A stretch of DNA of 64,000 nucleotides, taken from Schistocephalus solidus (Eukaryota; Platyhelminthes; Cestoda; Diphyllobothriidea; Diphyllobothriidae). Location of the stretch: assembly GCA_017591395.1 (NCBI GenBank), contig WEDG01003999.1, positions 248,001 to 312,000 on the forward strand, read 5' to 3'. The notes below the pieces were generated by a model. The model saw only the letters and a program-made list of their open reading frames with translations, searched no databases and had not been told where the DNA came from. Below are positions 1 through 10,436 of the stretch, piece by piece. The position numbers were made by a program, and so were the translations under genes. Position 1 is the stretch's first letter; the number at the start of each line of letters is the position of its first letter.

Positions 1-221
1 GTTTCTGCAAGAAATGAAGCACTGAGCAACCTTATTTCTTAACATTATCAATCGCATTTCACAGGATAAATTCAATACGTCTATCTTGGAATTTTGATTT
101 CCTATTCCAACTTCTCATGCAATATCGAGCATACATTTTAACTGGCCTACATAATGGAAAGATTTCAATCTCTCTAGAACACCACAGCGTATTTATAACC
201 GATGGATTTTTCCGATATATG
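1..221. other. No feature seen
   Basis: Mixed-composition DNA at the window edge. I see no coding signal, tRNA-like box or repeat shared with the rest of the window. Confidence 0.5.
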
Positions 222-605
222 CAGGCGGTCGCATAGCGATGTCAAGCATGTGTTGGTAAGGTAAAAACGATAAAGTCAAGGGATACAGGCATGACCAGAC
301 CGGAATGCTACACGTCGTTAGGAGACCTCCTGTGAGGGCTCTAACTTGAACTCCAGGGCACAACGGAACTTATGTGTTCATTAAGCAGATCGGTGAGCCG
401 CACATTATCGTCATATTCCCGATCGTAACCGACAAATCAACGGCACCGTGGCTCAATGGTAGAGCGTTCGACTCAATTACCAAATGTCGCGGGTTCGAAT
501 CCCAGGTGGTTCACACTTAAGATTGGGTATGACTGGCTGATGACAGCTAAAATCCAGAAATGTCCATTCCGGTCTCCCTTGTCTTTGTCGGTTCCACATT
601 GATAT
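222..605 (+). repeat. SINE-1 copy 1 (tRNA-derived, hammerhead-bearing)
   Basis: A block here called X (about 305-400; it contains a short hairpin around GTCG and the phrase CGGTGAGCCGCAC) precedes a tRNA-like head. The head runs about 443-515, with pol III A box TGGCTCAATGG and B box GGTTCGAATCC and a perfect D stem GCTC/GAGC. A hammerhead-like segment follows at 531-574, and the copy ends near (TA)n at 601-611, where LINE A begins. At 222-250 there is an inverted copy of the X start. Six other copies in the window share the same block order. The head is tRNA-like but followed by non-tRNA sequence, so this is a SINE rather than a tRNA gene. Confidence 0.8.
531..574 (+). ncRNA. Hammerhead-like ribozyme motif of SINE-1 copy 1
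   Basis: Stem I strands GACTGG (531-536) and CCGGTC (569-574) pair with one G-U. CTGATGA occupies 537-543 and GAAA 557-560. Stem III is ATGTCCAT followed by T as the UH site. Stem II (544-556) is decayed in this copy. Topology is type I, with both ends in stem I. Confidence 0.6.
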
Positions 606-1510
606 ATATAAATGTGCGGGAGCAGTGAGGGCGGTGGAGGCGGGTGTGTTGACTGCATGTCGGAGCCCCAGGCACTGGTTCACCAGACTCCGTGCGATGG
701 ATTAGCAGGTGACCGACCAGACCAATGCGCCGAGTTGAAATTGCGGGCGCAGTGTGGGCAGGAGAAATCGGTAGAGGCTGGGGGGATGTCATTCATGGTA
801 GTGGGGGTGGCAGTGGCGCTAAGAATGGCAGGAGCGGAGGGTGAGCATGGTGTATCGTTGTTTTCGGAATTGCGGGGACTTCCACTGTCATGGATGTGCA
901 TGTGAAAGAATAGGCCCATGCGATGAGCGAATGCATGGGGACAGTAAGGGCAGTGGAGACGGTGATCTCTGCTGTGTGTTGGTGCCTCAGGCACTGGTTC
1001 ACCAGTCTCTGTACGATAGATGCGTAAGTGAACGACCATGCCGATGCGTGAGGTGAATGTACAGTCGCATTGAGGACAGCTTAGAAGAGAGTTCCCATCG
1101 CTGGTTGCGGTGGTAGGGTGGTGATGGCAGTGGCGTTTGCGGCGAAGGCGGTGTTGGTTGCGGTGGTGGGGGTAACAGGCGATGAGTAGCTGGACTTGGT
1201 CTCTATGATGGTGGGAGTAATGGAATTGACGCCAGGAGTGAGGGTGGGGGAGTCAGAAGGAGGGTTGGCAGAATTTGACGTAGAAGTTGGTATTATCGGA
1301 CTGTTGGCGCATTGCGTCCGACGATGTCCGACAGACCGATTCATGCGCGGAAGATACGTTGACAGCGCAGGCATGTTGGAAGGGCCTGGGCATCAGCGGT
1401 GTTGGTCCGGGTGCTGGTGACATTCGTGCCGCTCTTTTGGCCTTGGCGGCGGCGATCCGGTTGGCCTCATGGATTGCTGAACCAGTCTTCACTGATCTTC
1501 TCCATGCCGG
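606..1510 (-). pseudogene. LINE A C-terminal zinc-finger tail, broken
   Basis: Downstream of the post-RT domain, the minus strand encodes a Ser/Thr/Pro-rich linker (STSNSANPPSDSPTLTPG, then TTATNTAF) and Cys2His2-like units, including HCPYCPHAFAHRMGLFFHMHIHDSG. The units are split over frames. In copies C and D the same tail carries a C2HC unit first and then two or three C2H2 units. It is probably a nucleic-acid-binding tail of the element protein. Truncation at about 606 removes its end. Confidence 0.75.
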
Positions 1511-1693
1511 TCTATCCTGGGCGATGTCCTCCCAGGTCGCCGGGTTGATTTGCTGTTGCTTCAAAGATTTCTTCAAAGTGTCATTTTAGCGTCGTTTTTG
1601 ACCTCCCTATCGGCGAGCACCCGTAGCGACATCTCTGTAGAAGAGTCGTTTGGGTAGTCACTCGTCGTCCGTTCTTACCAGGGGGCCGCTCCA

Positions 1694-3590
1694 TCACAAT
1701 TGCACTTGCCTAAGCATGGCGTGGATGCTGAGGATTCCGGTCCGCTCCAGGACTTCCGTGTTTGGGATCCTATCTTGCCATCTCAGCTTCAGTATTCTGT
1801 GGAGGCAGCTGAGATGGACGTGGTTTAGCTTCCTGTCTTGGTTCGAGTAGACGGTCCAGATCTCTGCTCCGTAAAGGAGTGTTTTCAAGACGAAGGCGTT
1901 GTACACCTTCAGTTTGGTGTTCAGGTGAATACCATGGTGATTCCACATGGAGGCCTGCAGGCGGCCGAAGGCCTGACTAGCTTTGGAGATCCGTTGGGCA
2001 ACCTCGTCATAGATTCTCGTGTTGCGTGAGAGCGTGTTTCTTAGATAAGCGAAGGTTTCCACATTTTTAGTTGAGCCCCATTGACATTGATTCGTGGAGC
2101 ATTGTATTCCGCGCTGGGTGACGGCTGGAGCATGACCACCATTTTGGCTGTACTGATTGTTAATCCAAAATTGGCGCAGACTGCGGCGAAAAGGTTCAGG
2201 CTCCTTCGCATGTACTCCTCCGTCACGGTGTTAAGGGCGCATTTGTCCGTAAAGAGCAAGTCATGGACTGTAGTCGTAGACCCGCGCGTTGTGGCCGGTA
2301 TACGCTGACTGTTGAGAAGGTGCACGTCAGTTCTGTAGGCGATGCGGATCCGAGGCTGCTCATCACGTTAGGCGTCCATCAGCATAGCAGAGAACATGAG
2401 ACTGAACAGGGTGGGGGCCAATTCGCAGCCCTGCTTCACTCCGTGGGTCACTGCCAATGCTTCGGATACCGTCCCGTTGTCAGTGACGCGTGCCGTCATC
2501 CCGTCATGAAGCTGACGCACCATGTGCATGACCCGATCAGGAAAACGTAATTTCCGCATGAATTTCCACATTTCGCCGCGATGCACCGTGTCAAAAGCTT
2601 TCGTTAGATCTACGAAGGTAGTGTATAGGTGAGTTCGCGTCTTGTGGCACATCTCTTGGAGCAAGAGGGCGGCGAAGATCATGTCGGTTGTTACGCGGTG
2701 TCGGCGAAAGCCACATTGGCTTTCCGGGAGCAGACTTTGCTCTAGGTGACCGTTCAGACAATTGAGAAGGATACGGGCGAAGATCTTCCCGGCGATGTTG
2801 AGCAACTAGATGCCTTCGTGATTGTCACAGAGTTGCCGGTTCCCCTTCCGTTCGTAGAGATGGACGATGGTCACGTCTTTGAAATCCTGAGGATTTTGTG
2901 CTTGGCACCATATCTTCTGGAAGAGTGTAGTGAGTTCTGCCATGAGCCGGTGCCCACCATGCTTGTAGACTTCCGGTGGGATTGCCTGGGATCCCGGTGC
3001 TTTACCGCTGGAAGTTTGCTGCACGGCCCGGATGGTTTCTGGTAGGGAAGGTGGCAGATCCAGGTCATTGTTCGTGTCCACTTGAAGGAGCCGGTCAATG
3101 GAAGCATCGGAGATGGCTGATGAGCAATTAAGGACACTGTTTAAGTGATCGGCGCAGCTCTTCAGCATTTTGGATTTATTTGTCAGCATTTTTGTGCCGT
3201 CAGAGCTGAGCAGCGGTGCAGTCTCCTTGATGCAGGGGCCGTAGCTAGTCTTGATGACTTTGAAGAAGTTTTTCATTTCATTGTGGTCCGCATACCCCTG
3301 GATTTCCTCAGCCTTTCGGATCCTCCAGGCGTCCTGCATCTCCCGCAGCCGTTGCTGTACAAGGCGCCGGTATCTGGAGAAGGTTGCTTTGGTAGCATCA
3401 GTCCAAAGGTCCATGTAGGCTTTGTATAGTCCATTCTTCTCCGCGAGTAAGTTGCTAATATCGGTTTCATTGTCGTCAAACCAGTCCTGGTGTCAACGGC
3501 GTGCGCGTCCGAGGACTTCGAGGGCGGTGGACTGGATGACATTTCGCAGTTGACACCATCGTGTCTCCACGGTAGCGGTATCAGCTTGAG
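1694..3590 (-). pseudogene. LINE A reverse transcriptase remnant
   Basis: The RT palm and thumb are read in pieces. Residues such as [40 protein letters not shown] (motif A), THGVKQGCELAPTLF (motif B) and LLFTDKCAL (motif C) appear in order. Motif C should be FADD; FTDK has lost the second catalytic Asp. There is an in-frame TGA at 3493-3495, shared with copy B, and a TAG near 2806. A frameshift lies between about 2040 and 2060, ahead of the segment METFAYL to MLRQVQL. The [18 protein letters not shown] post-RT block is intact. The protein cannot be functional. Confidence 0.88.
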
Positions 3591-3606
3591 CATGCAGGTC
3601 CTGCAG

Positions 3607-4548
3607 TTACTCGGTTATTTGGTTGCTGAAATCAAAACAGGGAGCAGGCGAATTTAATAAAAGAGTATTTAAATTACCTGGCGGCCTCTTACCTTGGTGC
3701 TTTCGTCGGGGTTGCAGTCGAAGCCTCATCTGGGAGATGTCGAGGCGGTGATCTGTCCAACCATTGGCATCGCTGATCGCCTTGGTTACCAGCTTGTCCT
3801 GTCGATCTCGCCTCCGGACGAGAACATTGTCCAGCAGATGCCAGCGCCGCAATCGAGGGTGCATCCACGTGACCTTCTCCCGCGTCGGAAGGTGGAGGAA
3901 GGTGTTGATCAGCAGGAGACAGTGTTGCGCACACGATCTTAGAAGTAGGAGGCCGTTATCATTACGGCTACCGAGACCATGGGGACTCAGCACTCCCTGC
4001 CAGGCTGCGTGGTCCGTCCCGACGCGGCCGTTGAAGTCACCAAGGACAATTAACTTGTCCTCTTTCGACACAGTTGCCAGCATGGTGTGCAGGTCCTCGT
4101 AGAATTTGTCCTTCGCCACATCAGAGCTCGTCATTGGGGGAGCGTAGGCACTGATGATGGTGGCGAACTGGTCTCCCCGAAGAGGCAGGCGGAAGCCCAT
4201 CAGGCGATTATTGATACCCTGTGGCAGACAGGGCAGACGTCCAACGATGTCGTTCCGGATGGCAAAGGCAACAACAGCGTCGCGTCGCTCTGCCTTTGGC
4301 CAGCCGCACCAGAAGAAGGTGCAGCTGGCACCCTCCTTCTCCAGCTGATCCGGCTCAGAGAATCGGGTCTCGTTGAGAGCAACAATGTCCACCTTGTAGC
4401 GAGCCAGTTCCCGTGTGACTAGCGCCTTCCTCCGTTCCAGCCGGTTGCTCCTAGGATTGTCTAAAAGGGAACGAACATTCCAGGCTGCTAGTTTCAGTGG
4501 ACTCACATGAGCACCCTGGAGGGTATCGCGAGGGGTATGGGGAAGCAT
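3607..4548 (-). pseudogene. LINE A endonuclease domain (APE-like), 313-residue open segment
   Basis: This is the N-terminal nicking endonuclease of a target-primed non-LTR retrotransposon, which cuts genomic DNA to prime reverse transcription. In order it shows WNVRSL (about residue 23), the acidic NETRF motif (E of the active site), [29 protein letters not shown] and the terminal TDHRL containing the catalytic His. All key residues are readable. The segment opens at a Met just after the 5' UTR, and the same Met-proximal sequence occurs in copy B. It is closed by a stop 3' of the domain, so it is separated from the RT. I call it a pseudogene because the downstream polyprotein is broken. Confidence 0.88.
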
Positions 4549-5124
4549 GGTATTGTTGTTTGTTTGAGGTTAACGCCCACGTATTTTGCGATCTGCGAGC
4601 CGCGGCTGGCTGCAGAAGACATGAGACCCAGCATTTTTTAGGGCACCTTTTTTAGCCCCTTCCTCCGCGAGGAGGCAAGCAGTGCTATCCCTAAATAGGG
4701 CTGCTTGGACATCCCAGACGGCTGCCGAACTCCACTATGGGTCACGGATTTTGTTTTTAGTGGGAGAACGACCCGAGTTAGTCTGGGCCGCCTACGGGGT
4801 TGCTGTCGCCCCCACCGTAGGACCTTTTTGAGAGGGGGAGGTGGGAAGTTCGGGAGTCAGACATACCGGGTGTGGAGGCACACACAACACCGGAGACCCT
4901 CACCTGGTTTAGCCCGCCGGTCGTGACGGTTGCCCCGGGTGTGGCCGCTGGGAAGAACCCAACTTCGAGGAGCCACAGGTGAGAGTTGGGTACCAGTTAG
5001 AGGCGGCCACAGGAGCATTCACAACCTGTACGAGACAAATCGAGCTATCTGTGTGTGCTCTCCCTAACTAGTACCCCTACACCCCTACACGCCACATACA
5101 TACATACCTTCATACATGACACAC

Positions 5125-5260
5125 GACAGTTCGACCGTCGATTACGACGAGGTCCACCGTACGCTCCACCGAAAGGTGGTGCAGGGACGGTGACTTGGGC
5201 GTGATAGTAAACTTGCGCTGCATCTACCGCACCCTCTCCTCCACCTGAACCCGTTGCCAT
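5125..5260 (-). mobile_element. Orphan 3'-terminal fragment of the zinc-finger LINE
   Basis: It begins with GACAGTTCGACCGTCG, which is exactly the 3' terminus of copies C (17975) and D (60457-60464 on the other strand). It carries only about 135 bases of 3' UTR. This fits a strongly 5'-truncated insertion lying just beyond the 5' end of copy A. Confidence 0.75.
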
Positions 5261-5275
5261 GTCCCTGTTCTAATA

Positions 5276-6600
5276 CATGTAGATGAAGGAGGAGTGAGTG
5301 CAGTAAAGGTTATTTAAGTCCATCATCAAATTCTAATCTACTTAACACGGAAATCAGCATCTGTGCGCCGACCCTGCCAGGTGTAAACGGTGGACACCGT
5401 CGTCGTCAATAATCGAATTGATGTTTGTTACATCTCCCACAGACAGCGGAAATTAGTAAGTTCACAGGAGTGAAGACTCAGATTAAGGTTCCAATAGAAG
5501 CAGACAGTGCCTGATAATTATTTTTCTCGTTGAATACAAGTCCGGATGGTATTTGAAACGTTTTGCGAAGACCCCCTACTTCAGCTGTGGACGATCTTTC
5601 ATCTGTGCATGGACTTTGGCCGACATGGCAACCGAAGCCTGGTCATCGCATTTTGAAGCAGTTACAAATAAAACCTGCCTAAGTCTTGGTCCCAAAAACA
5701 GTGAACCTCATGTGCGGTGAGGAGAGAGAGGCATTGGACAGATATTTAGTTCACGACTTGCTACTCTTCTTACCGCGTGCTCTCACGGAACGAGTATAAG
5801 TGAATAAAAAGTGACTAATTATGTACGTTCTGGTGTAGCGATTACTTCTTTAACTCTTCCGGTAAGATTGAGGGTCGTCACACTCTGCGTCAAGTAACAC
5901 GGGGACTTTTCATATGACTGTTTATCAACCTGCATGAGTGGTGAATGTGGCTAATGCGTCCTTCTAATATTTAAATTTAAAAGCGTATCGTGGGAGAATG
6001 ACACCTTATGAGTCATCGGCACTCTCTACTGTGTTGCGGGTCATCAAGGGTTCGATAACCTGTTGGAATTTGAACAAACCGTCGATAGGGACACATTGAT
6101 CGCATTTAACGTCTCTTCGGCGATTATCGGTTCTTGACAAGGTCACGTTGACCAGTATTTAGGGCTTAAAGTCACAGCTATTGCCTTGTTGGTCATTATT
6201 GTAAGCCGGCTATAGGGATGCCCTCGGAGCCACCTTAAAATCCCGTTCACAGAAGGAGAAGCGTACACACGTTCTGAGTCCACTGAATTGAACGCACTTA
6301 CGACACCGTAACTCATTACCTTTCACCTGAAATTACCATGCATTTTAAGCAAAATGTAGGCTTTTAGTCAGCGCTATCCACTCCAAAACTCCGATACCTT
6401 GTGAAGGCTCCGAACAGAGACCGACGGTGCAACGGGATGAACCTCGACCGATGAACGCTTGTCACATAATACGAAAGAGATAAATAAATTGAATACAAAA
6501 ACTCGCGTGGAGAATCCCTTCCATTCCTTCAATTCTAAGGACATCATACAATATCCCATTACACTATGCTCTGGTACTATACTGTTATTTCCTACCTACC
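5276..6600. other. No gene or repeat recognised
   Basis: About 1.3 kb of mixed composition. The open frames are short and of no recognisable family. No tRNA-like boxes, ribozyme cores or copies of other repeats in the window were noticed. Confidence 0.4.
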
Positions 6601-6625
6601 AGAATATCGGTCATGAGTGTACACT

Positions 6626-6626
6626 G

Positions 6627-6694
<68 letters not shown>
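6626..6694. repeat. (TA)n microsatellite
   Basis: An almost pure TA tract of about 69 bases that directly abuts the truncated PLE endonuclease. Apparent Ile-Tyr reading frames here are artefacts. Confidence 0.97.
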
Positions 6695-6696
<2 letters not shown>

Positions 6697-7172
6697 GCGG
6701 TGTACTGTGGTCAGACAGGAAAATCAGCCTCCACGCGCATACACGAACATCAATTGGCAGTAAGGAGGCGAGACCACTTGTCTCAAGTTGCCATGCACAC
6801 GCTAGAAACAGGACACAAATTTGCCTGGGACAAAACCCGCATTGTTGCCTCCTGTCCATCTAAGAAAGGCCGAGAATTTTTAGAGGCCGTTTTCTCAGAT
6901 GACTCATGCATCAACCGACGCATCGAATTGGACCATGTGTACGACTACCTGAAAGAAAGCGGGAAGAAACGACAGCCAATCCAAATGTAAATGCCCCCAC
7001 AATGACAACAATTGGCAGGAATGACAAAGCAATATCGATTTTTTCCGGCACGTGTTAAATTTGAACTGTTTTTGCACACTTACCACAAGTCTGACGACGA
7101 TCTGGGGTGCCAGCGTCGAAAATTTACATAATAAAAGTTACCTTTTTGTTTCCCAAAGAACGTCTTTGCTTC

Positions 7173-7175
<3 letters not shown>
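6695..7175 (+). pseudogene. Penelope-like element fragment PLE-1: GIY-YIG endonuclease end and 3' region
   Basis: GIY-YIG endonucleases of Penelope-like elements cleave DNA for their own integration. The fragment reads AVYCGQTGKSASTRIHEHQLAVRRRDHLS, broken here as YCGQTG (the YIG strand) and IHEHQLAVRRRD (the helix carrying the catalytic Arg/Glu environment). ALETGHKF-like and EFLEAVFSDDSCINRRIELD conserved blocks follow. It stops at about 6988 after QPIQM. Everything N-terminal, including the whole RT, is absent and replaced by (TA)n. The 3' region carries a hammerhead motif at about 7085-7135. PLE-2 and PLE-3 encode close relatives. Confidence 0.88.
7085..7135 (+). ncRNA. PLE-type hammerhead ribozyme motif (PLE-1)
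   Basis: CTGACGA occupies 7091-7097. Stem II GATCTGG with CCAGCGTC pairs with one bulged C. GAAA is at 7118-7121. Stem III is the minimal AA/TT with T as UH base, followed by the stem I strand beginning ACA. PLE 3' regions are known to carry such motifs, which supports the call; stem I is short. Confidence 0.65.

Positions 7176-7247
<72 letters not shown>
7176..7247. repeat. (TA)n microsatellite
   Basis: A pure TA tract of about 72 bases. The tandem ribozyme element starts immediately after it. Confidence 0.97.
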
Positions 7248-7250
<3 letters not shown>

Positions 7251-7479
7251 GGGAAATAATTTCTCAAATTATTAAAGGCAGGACATGGAGTCAGGTGCTT
7301 CGGACATGACTTTTTAGGGTCAGACCCGAAATTTCAATGAACATTTGGGTCGAAGACAATCAACCACTGTGGAATTACCACGTAATGCCCATTCTACAAA
7401 CAAGTAGAACTACAAGTAGTATGAATCTTATATGGCAAAGACGTTATACCGTTCTTCCGACATAGGTACTAGAATAAAG

Positions 7480-7551
7480 CCCAGACACGTGTTTCGCCGA
7501 TGTTTCTGCTGCTGCGTGACACAGCAACGAGGGCTTCGGCTCCTCAGTGGG
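7480..7551 (-). ncRNA. Hammerhead ribozyme, type I (unit 1)
   Basis: On the minus strand: stem I CCCA/TGGG (plus positions 7548-7551 and 7480-7483). The core CTGAGGA is the complement of 7541-7547. Stem II is GCCGA/TCGGC with canonical G-C closure, topped by an inner TGCTG/CAGCA hairpin. GAAA is the complement of 7492-7495. Stem III is the palindrome ACACGTGT (7485-7492) and the cleavage triplet is GTC. Every conserved core base is present. Confidence 0.88.
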
Positions 7552-7833
7552 TCCCCCAGCGTTCTCTATGCGGTTTCTGGTATATGGACTCCAGATAATA
7601 ATCGGGGAAATAATTTCTGAAATTATTAAGTGCAGGACATGGAGTCAGGTGCTTCGGACATGACGTTTTAGGGTCAGACCCGAAATTTCAGTGAACATTT
7701 GGGTCGAAGACAATCAACCACTGTGGAATAATCACGTAATGCCCATTCTACAAACAAGTAGTACTACAAGTAGTATGAATCTTATATGGCAAAGACGTTA
7801 TACCGTACTTCCGACATAGGTTCTAGCTAAAAG

Positions 7834-7905
7834 CCCAGACACGTGTTTCGCCGATGTTTCTGCTGCTGCGTTACACAGCAATGAGGGCTTCGGCTCCTCA
7901 GTGGG
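7834..7905 (-). ncRNA. Hammerhead ribozyme, type I (unit 2)
   Basis: Same structure as unit 1. The complement of CTGAGGA is at 7895-7901, the complement of GAAA at 7846-7849, palindromic stem III at 7839-7846, and stem I at 7834-7837 with 7902-7905. The few differences from unit 1 fall in the terminal loop or other unpaired positions of stem II, so the fold is kept. Confidence 0.88.
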
Positions 7906-7959
7906 TCCCCCAGCGTTCTCTGTGCGGTTTCTGGTATATATATATATTTATATATATAG

Positions 7960-8980
7960 TGTAGTGTATACGTGAGTTCGCATCTCCTGACACTTCTCTT
8001 GTAGCTGGCGGGCGGCAAAGATCATATCGGTTGTTACGCGGTGTCGGCGGAAGCCACATTGGCTTTCCGGGAGCAGACTTTTGCTCTAGGTGACCGTTCA
8101 GACAATTGAGAAGGATACGGGCGAAGATTTTCCCGGCGATGTTGAGCAACGAGATGCCTCTGTGATTATCACAGAGTGGCCGGTTCCCCTTCCGTTTGTA
8201 GAGATGGACGATGGTCGCGTCTTTGAAATCCTGAGGAACTTTTCCTTGGCGCCACATCTCCTGGAAGAGTGTTGTGAGATCTGCCATCAGCTGGGGCCCA
8301 CCGTGCTTGTAGACTTCCGGTGGGATTGCGTCGGTTCCCGGTGCTTTACCGCTGGAATCTGCTGCACGGCTCGGATGGTTTCTGGTAGGGAAGGCGGCAG
8401 ATCCAGGTCATTGTTCGTGTCAACTTGAGGGAGCCGGTCAATGGCAGCATCGGAGATGGCTGATGAGCAATTAAGGACATTTCTGAAGTGCTCGGCCCAA
8501 CGCTTCAGAATTTGCGATTTCTCTGTCAGCAGTGTTGTGCCATCAGAGCTGAGCAGCGTTGCGGACCCATTGATACACGGGCCGTAGATGGCCTTGATGG
8601 CTTTGAAAAAGTTTTTCATTTCATTGCGGTCCGCATACCCCTGGATTTCCTCAGCCTTTCGGATCATCCAGGCATCCTGCATCTCCCGCAGCCGTTGTTG
8701 TACAAGGCGCCGGCATCTGAAGAAGGCTGCATTGGTGGCGTAAGTCCGAAGGTCCATGTAGGCTTTGTGTAGTCCATTCTTCTCCGCGAGTAAGTTGCTG
8801 ATGTAAGCATCATTGTCATCAAACCAGTCCTGGTGTCAACGGCGTGCGCGTCCGAGAACATCGAGGGCGGTGGACTGGATGACATTTCGCAGTTGACACC
8901 ATCGTGTCTCCACGGTAGCGTTATCATCTGGAGCATGCAGGTCCTCCAGTTTCCCGGTAATTTGGTTGCTGAAATCAAAA
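7960..8980 (-). pseudogene. LINE B linker and N-terminal RT remnant
   Basis: Contains [76 protein letters not shown] and GKIFARILLNCLNGHLEQ, with a frameshift just after the last block. The TGA at 8835-8837, between RARR and HQDWFDD, is the same stop as in copy A (3493-3495), whereas copy D keeps a sense codon. It is cut off at the TA tract before RT motif A is complete. Confidence 0.85.
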
Positions 8981-9048
8981 CAGTGAGCAGGCAAATTTAT
9001 TAAAAGAGTATTTAACTTACATCGCGGCCTCTTACTTTGGGGCCTTTG

Positions 9049-9994
9049 TCAGGGTTGCAGTCGGGGCCTCATCTGGGAGATGACGAGGCGGTGATCTGTC
9101 CAACCATCGGCATCGCGGATCGCCTTGGTTACCAGCACGTCCTGTCGATCTCGCCTCCGGACGAGAACATAGTCCAGCAGATGCCAGCACCGCGACCGAG
9201 GGTGCATCCACGTGGCCTTCTCCCGCGTCGGAAGGCGGAAGAAGGTGTTGGTCAGCAGGAGACGGTGTTGCGCACACGTGCGCAGAAGAAGGAGGCCGTT
9301 ATCGTTACGGCTACCGAGACCATGGGGACACAGCACTCCCTGCAAGGCAGCGTGGTCCGTCCCGACGCGGGCATTGAAGTCACCAAGGACAATTAACTTG
9401 TCCATCTTTCGACACAGTCGCCAGCAGGGCGTGCAGGTCCTCGTAGAATTTGTCTTTCGCGGCATCAGTGCTCGTCATTGGGGGAGCGTAGGCACTGATG
9501 ATGGTGGTGAACTGTGATCCCCGAAGAGGCAGGCGGAGGCTCATCAGGTGATCATTGATACCCTGCGGCAGACAGGGCAGACGTCCCACGATGTCGTTAC
9601 GGATGGCAAAGGCAACAACAGCGTCGCGTCGCTCTGCCTTTGGCCTGCCGCTCCAGAAGAAGGTGTAGCCGGCCCCCACCTCCTCCAACTGACCCTGCTC
9701 AGAGAATCGGGTCTCGCTGAGAGCAGCAATGTCCACCTTGTAGCGCGCCAGTTCCCGAGCGACTAGCGCCTTCCTCCGTTCCAGCCGGTTGCTCCTAGGA
9801 TTGTCTAAAAGGGAACGAACATTCCAGGCTGCTAGTTTCAGTGGACTCCCGCGAGCACCCTGGAGGGTATGGCGAGGGGGTATGGGGACGCATGGTATTG
9901 TTGTTTGTTTGAGGTTTAACGCCCACGTATTTTGCGATCTGCGAGCCGCGGCTGGCTGCAGAAGACATGAGACCCAGCATTTTTTAGGGTACAT
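9049..9994 (-). pseudogene. LINE B endonuclease domain, one frameshift
   Basis: An APE-like endonuclease of the LINE. It reads from a Met at 9994 through an N-terminal leader (about 55 residues, including [20 protein letters not shown]), [16 protein letters not shown] and [18 protein letters not shown] frameshift between about 9400 and 9465 changes frame just before [12 protein letters not shown]. The second frame then carries [17 protein letters not shown] and the terminal TDHRLVIS. All catalytic motifs are readable once both frames are considered, but the protein as written is broken. The leader suggests the true element start codon may lie upstream of the first Met used for copy A. Confidence 0.88.
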
Positions 9995-10436
9995 TTTCTA
10001 GCCCCTTCCTCCGCGAGGAGGCAAGCAGTGCTATCCCTAAATAGGGCTGCTCGGACATCCCAGACGGCTGCCGAACTCCACTATGGGTCACGGATTTGTT
10101 TTAGTGGGAGAACGACCCGAGTTAGTCTGGGCCGCCTACGGGGTTGCTGTCGCCCCCACCGTAGGACTTTTTGAGAGGGGGGTGGGAAGTTCGGGAGTCA
10201 GACATACCGGGTGTGGAGGCACACACAACACCGGAGACCCTCACCTGGTTTAGCCCGCCGGTCGTGACGGTTGCCCCGGGTGTGGCCGCTGGGAAGAACC
10301 CAACTTCGAGGAGCCACAGGTGAGAGTTGGGTACCAGTTAGAGGCGGCCACAGGAGCATTCACCACCTGTACGAGACAAATGGAGCGACCAAATGCAAGC
10401 TGTGCGGTGCTGCCCCTAACTAGTACCCCTACACCC

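Larger units (their letters stand above)
606..5090 (-). mobile_element. LINE copy A: APE-type non-LTR retrotransposon with C-terminal zinc fingers, 3'-truncated
   Basis: Reading the minus strand, the order is 5' UTR (about 5090-4549), endonuclease (4548-3607), linker and reverse transcriptase (about 3590-1690), a conserved post-RT domain (about 2060-1580), then a zinc-finger tail (about 1500-606). The 3' UTR seen in copies C and D is missing because the element ends inside the finger region at a short TA tract. Copies B, C and D share the same domains and 5' or 3' UTRs, which confirms a single family. The endonuclease resembles the CFDP2/RTE-like group, but I do not assign a clade. The copy is inactive (stops, a frameshift and a damaged RT motif). 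Confidence 0.93.
7248..7940 (-). repeat. Tandem (two-unit) ~354-bp retrozyme-like element
   Basis: Two head-to-tail copies of one unit (about 7250-7603 and 7604-7940) are nearly identical. They share, for example, GGACATGGAGTCAGGTGCTT and GGGTCCCCCAGCGTTCTC. Each unit has no coding potential and carries one hammerhead ribozyme on the minus strand at the same place. The predicted cleavage positions (7484 and 7838) are 354 bases apart, so a transcript would be cut into unit-length monomers. This matches the organisation of retrozymes, small non-autonomous retroelements with ribozymes in tandem units. It could alternatively be a duplicated terminal repeat of a PLE, but no PLE coding sequence lies on this strand here. 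Confidence 0.75.
7950..10436 (-). mobile_element. LINE copy B: zinc-finger LINE, truncated inside the RT
   Basis: Minus strand: 5' UTR (about 10436-9995), endonuclease (9994-9049), linker, and the first third of the RT (to about 7965). It then breaks off at a short interrupted TA tract (7936-7958), so RT motifs B and C, the zinc-finger tail and the 3' UTR are all absent. The upstream boundary and UTR match copy A base for base over long stretches. A PLE fragment in the opposite orientation follows directly at 10437. Confidence 0.92.

Noticed and set aside
443..515. Possible tRNA gene
   Set aside because: Good D and T arms, but it is always followed by the SINE-1 ribozyme block and repeated seven times with decay.
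6613..6690. Tyr-Ile repeat protein start
   Set aside because: A (TA)n tract fused to the PLE-1 frame by chance.
7248..7940. CRISPR-like or bacterial repeat interpretation
   Set aside because: Only two units of about 354 bases with no spacer pattern, in clearly eukaryotic DNA.
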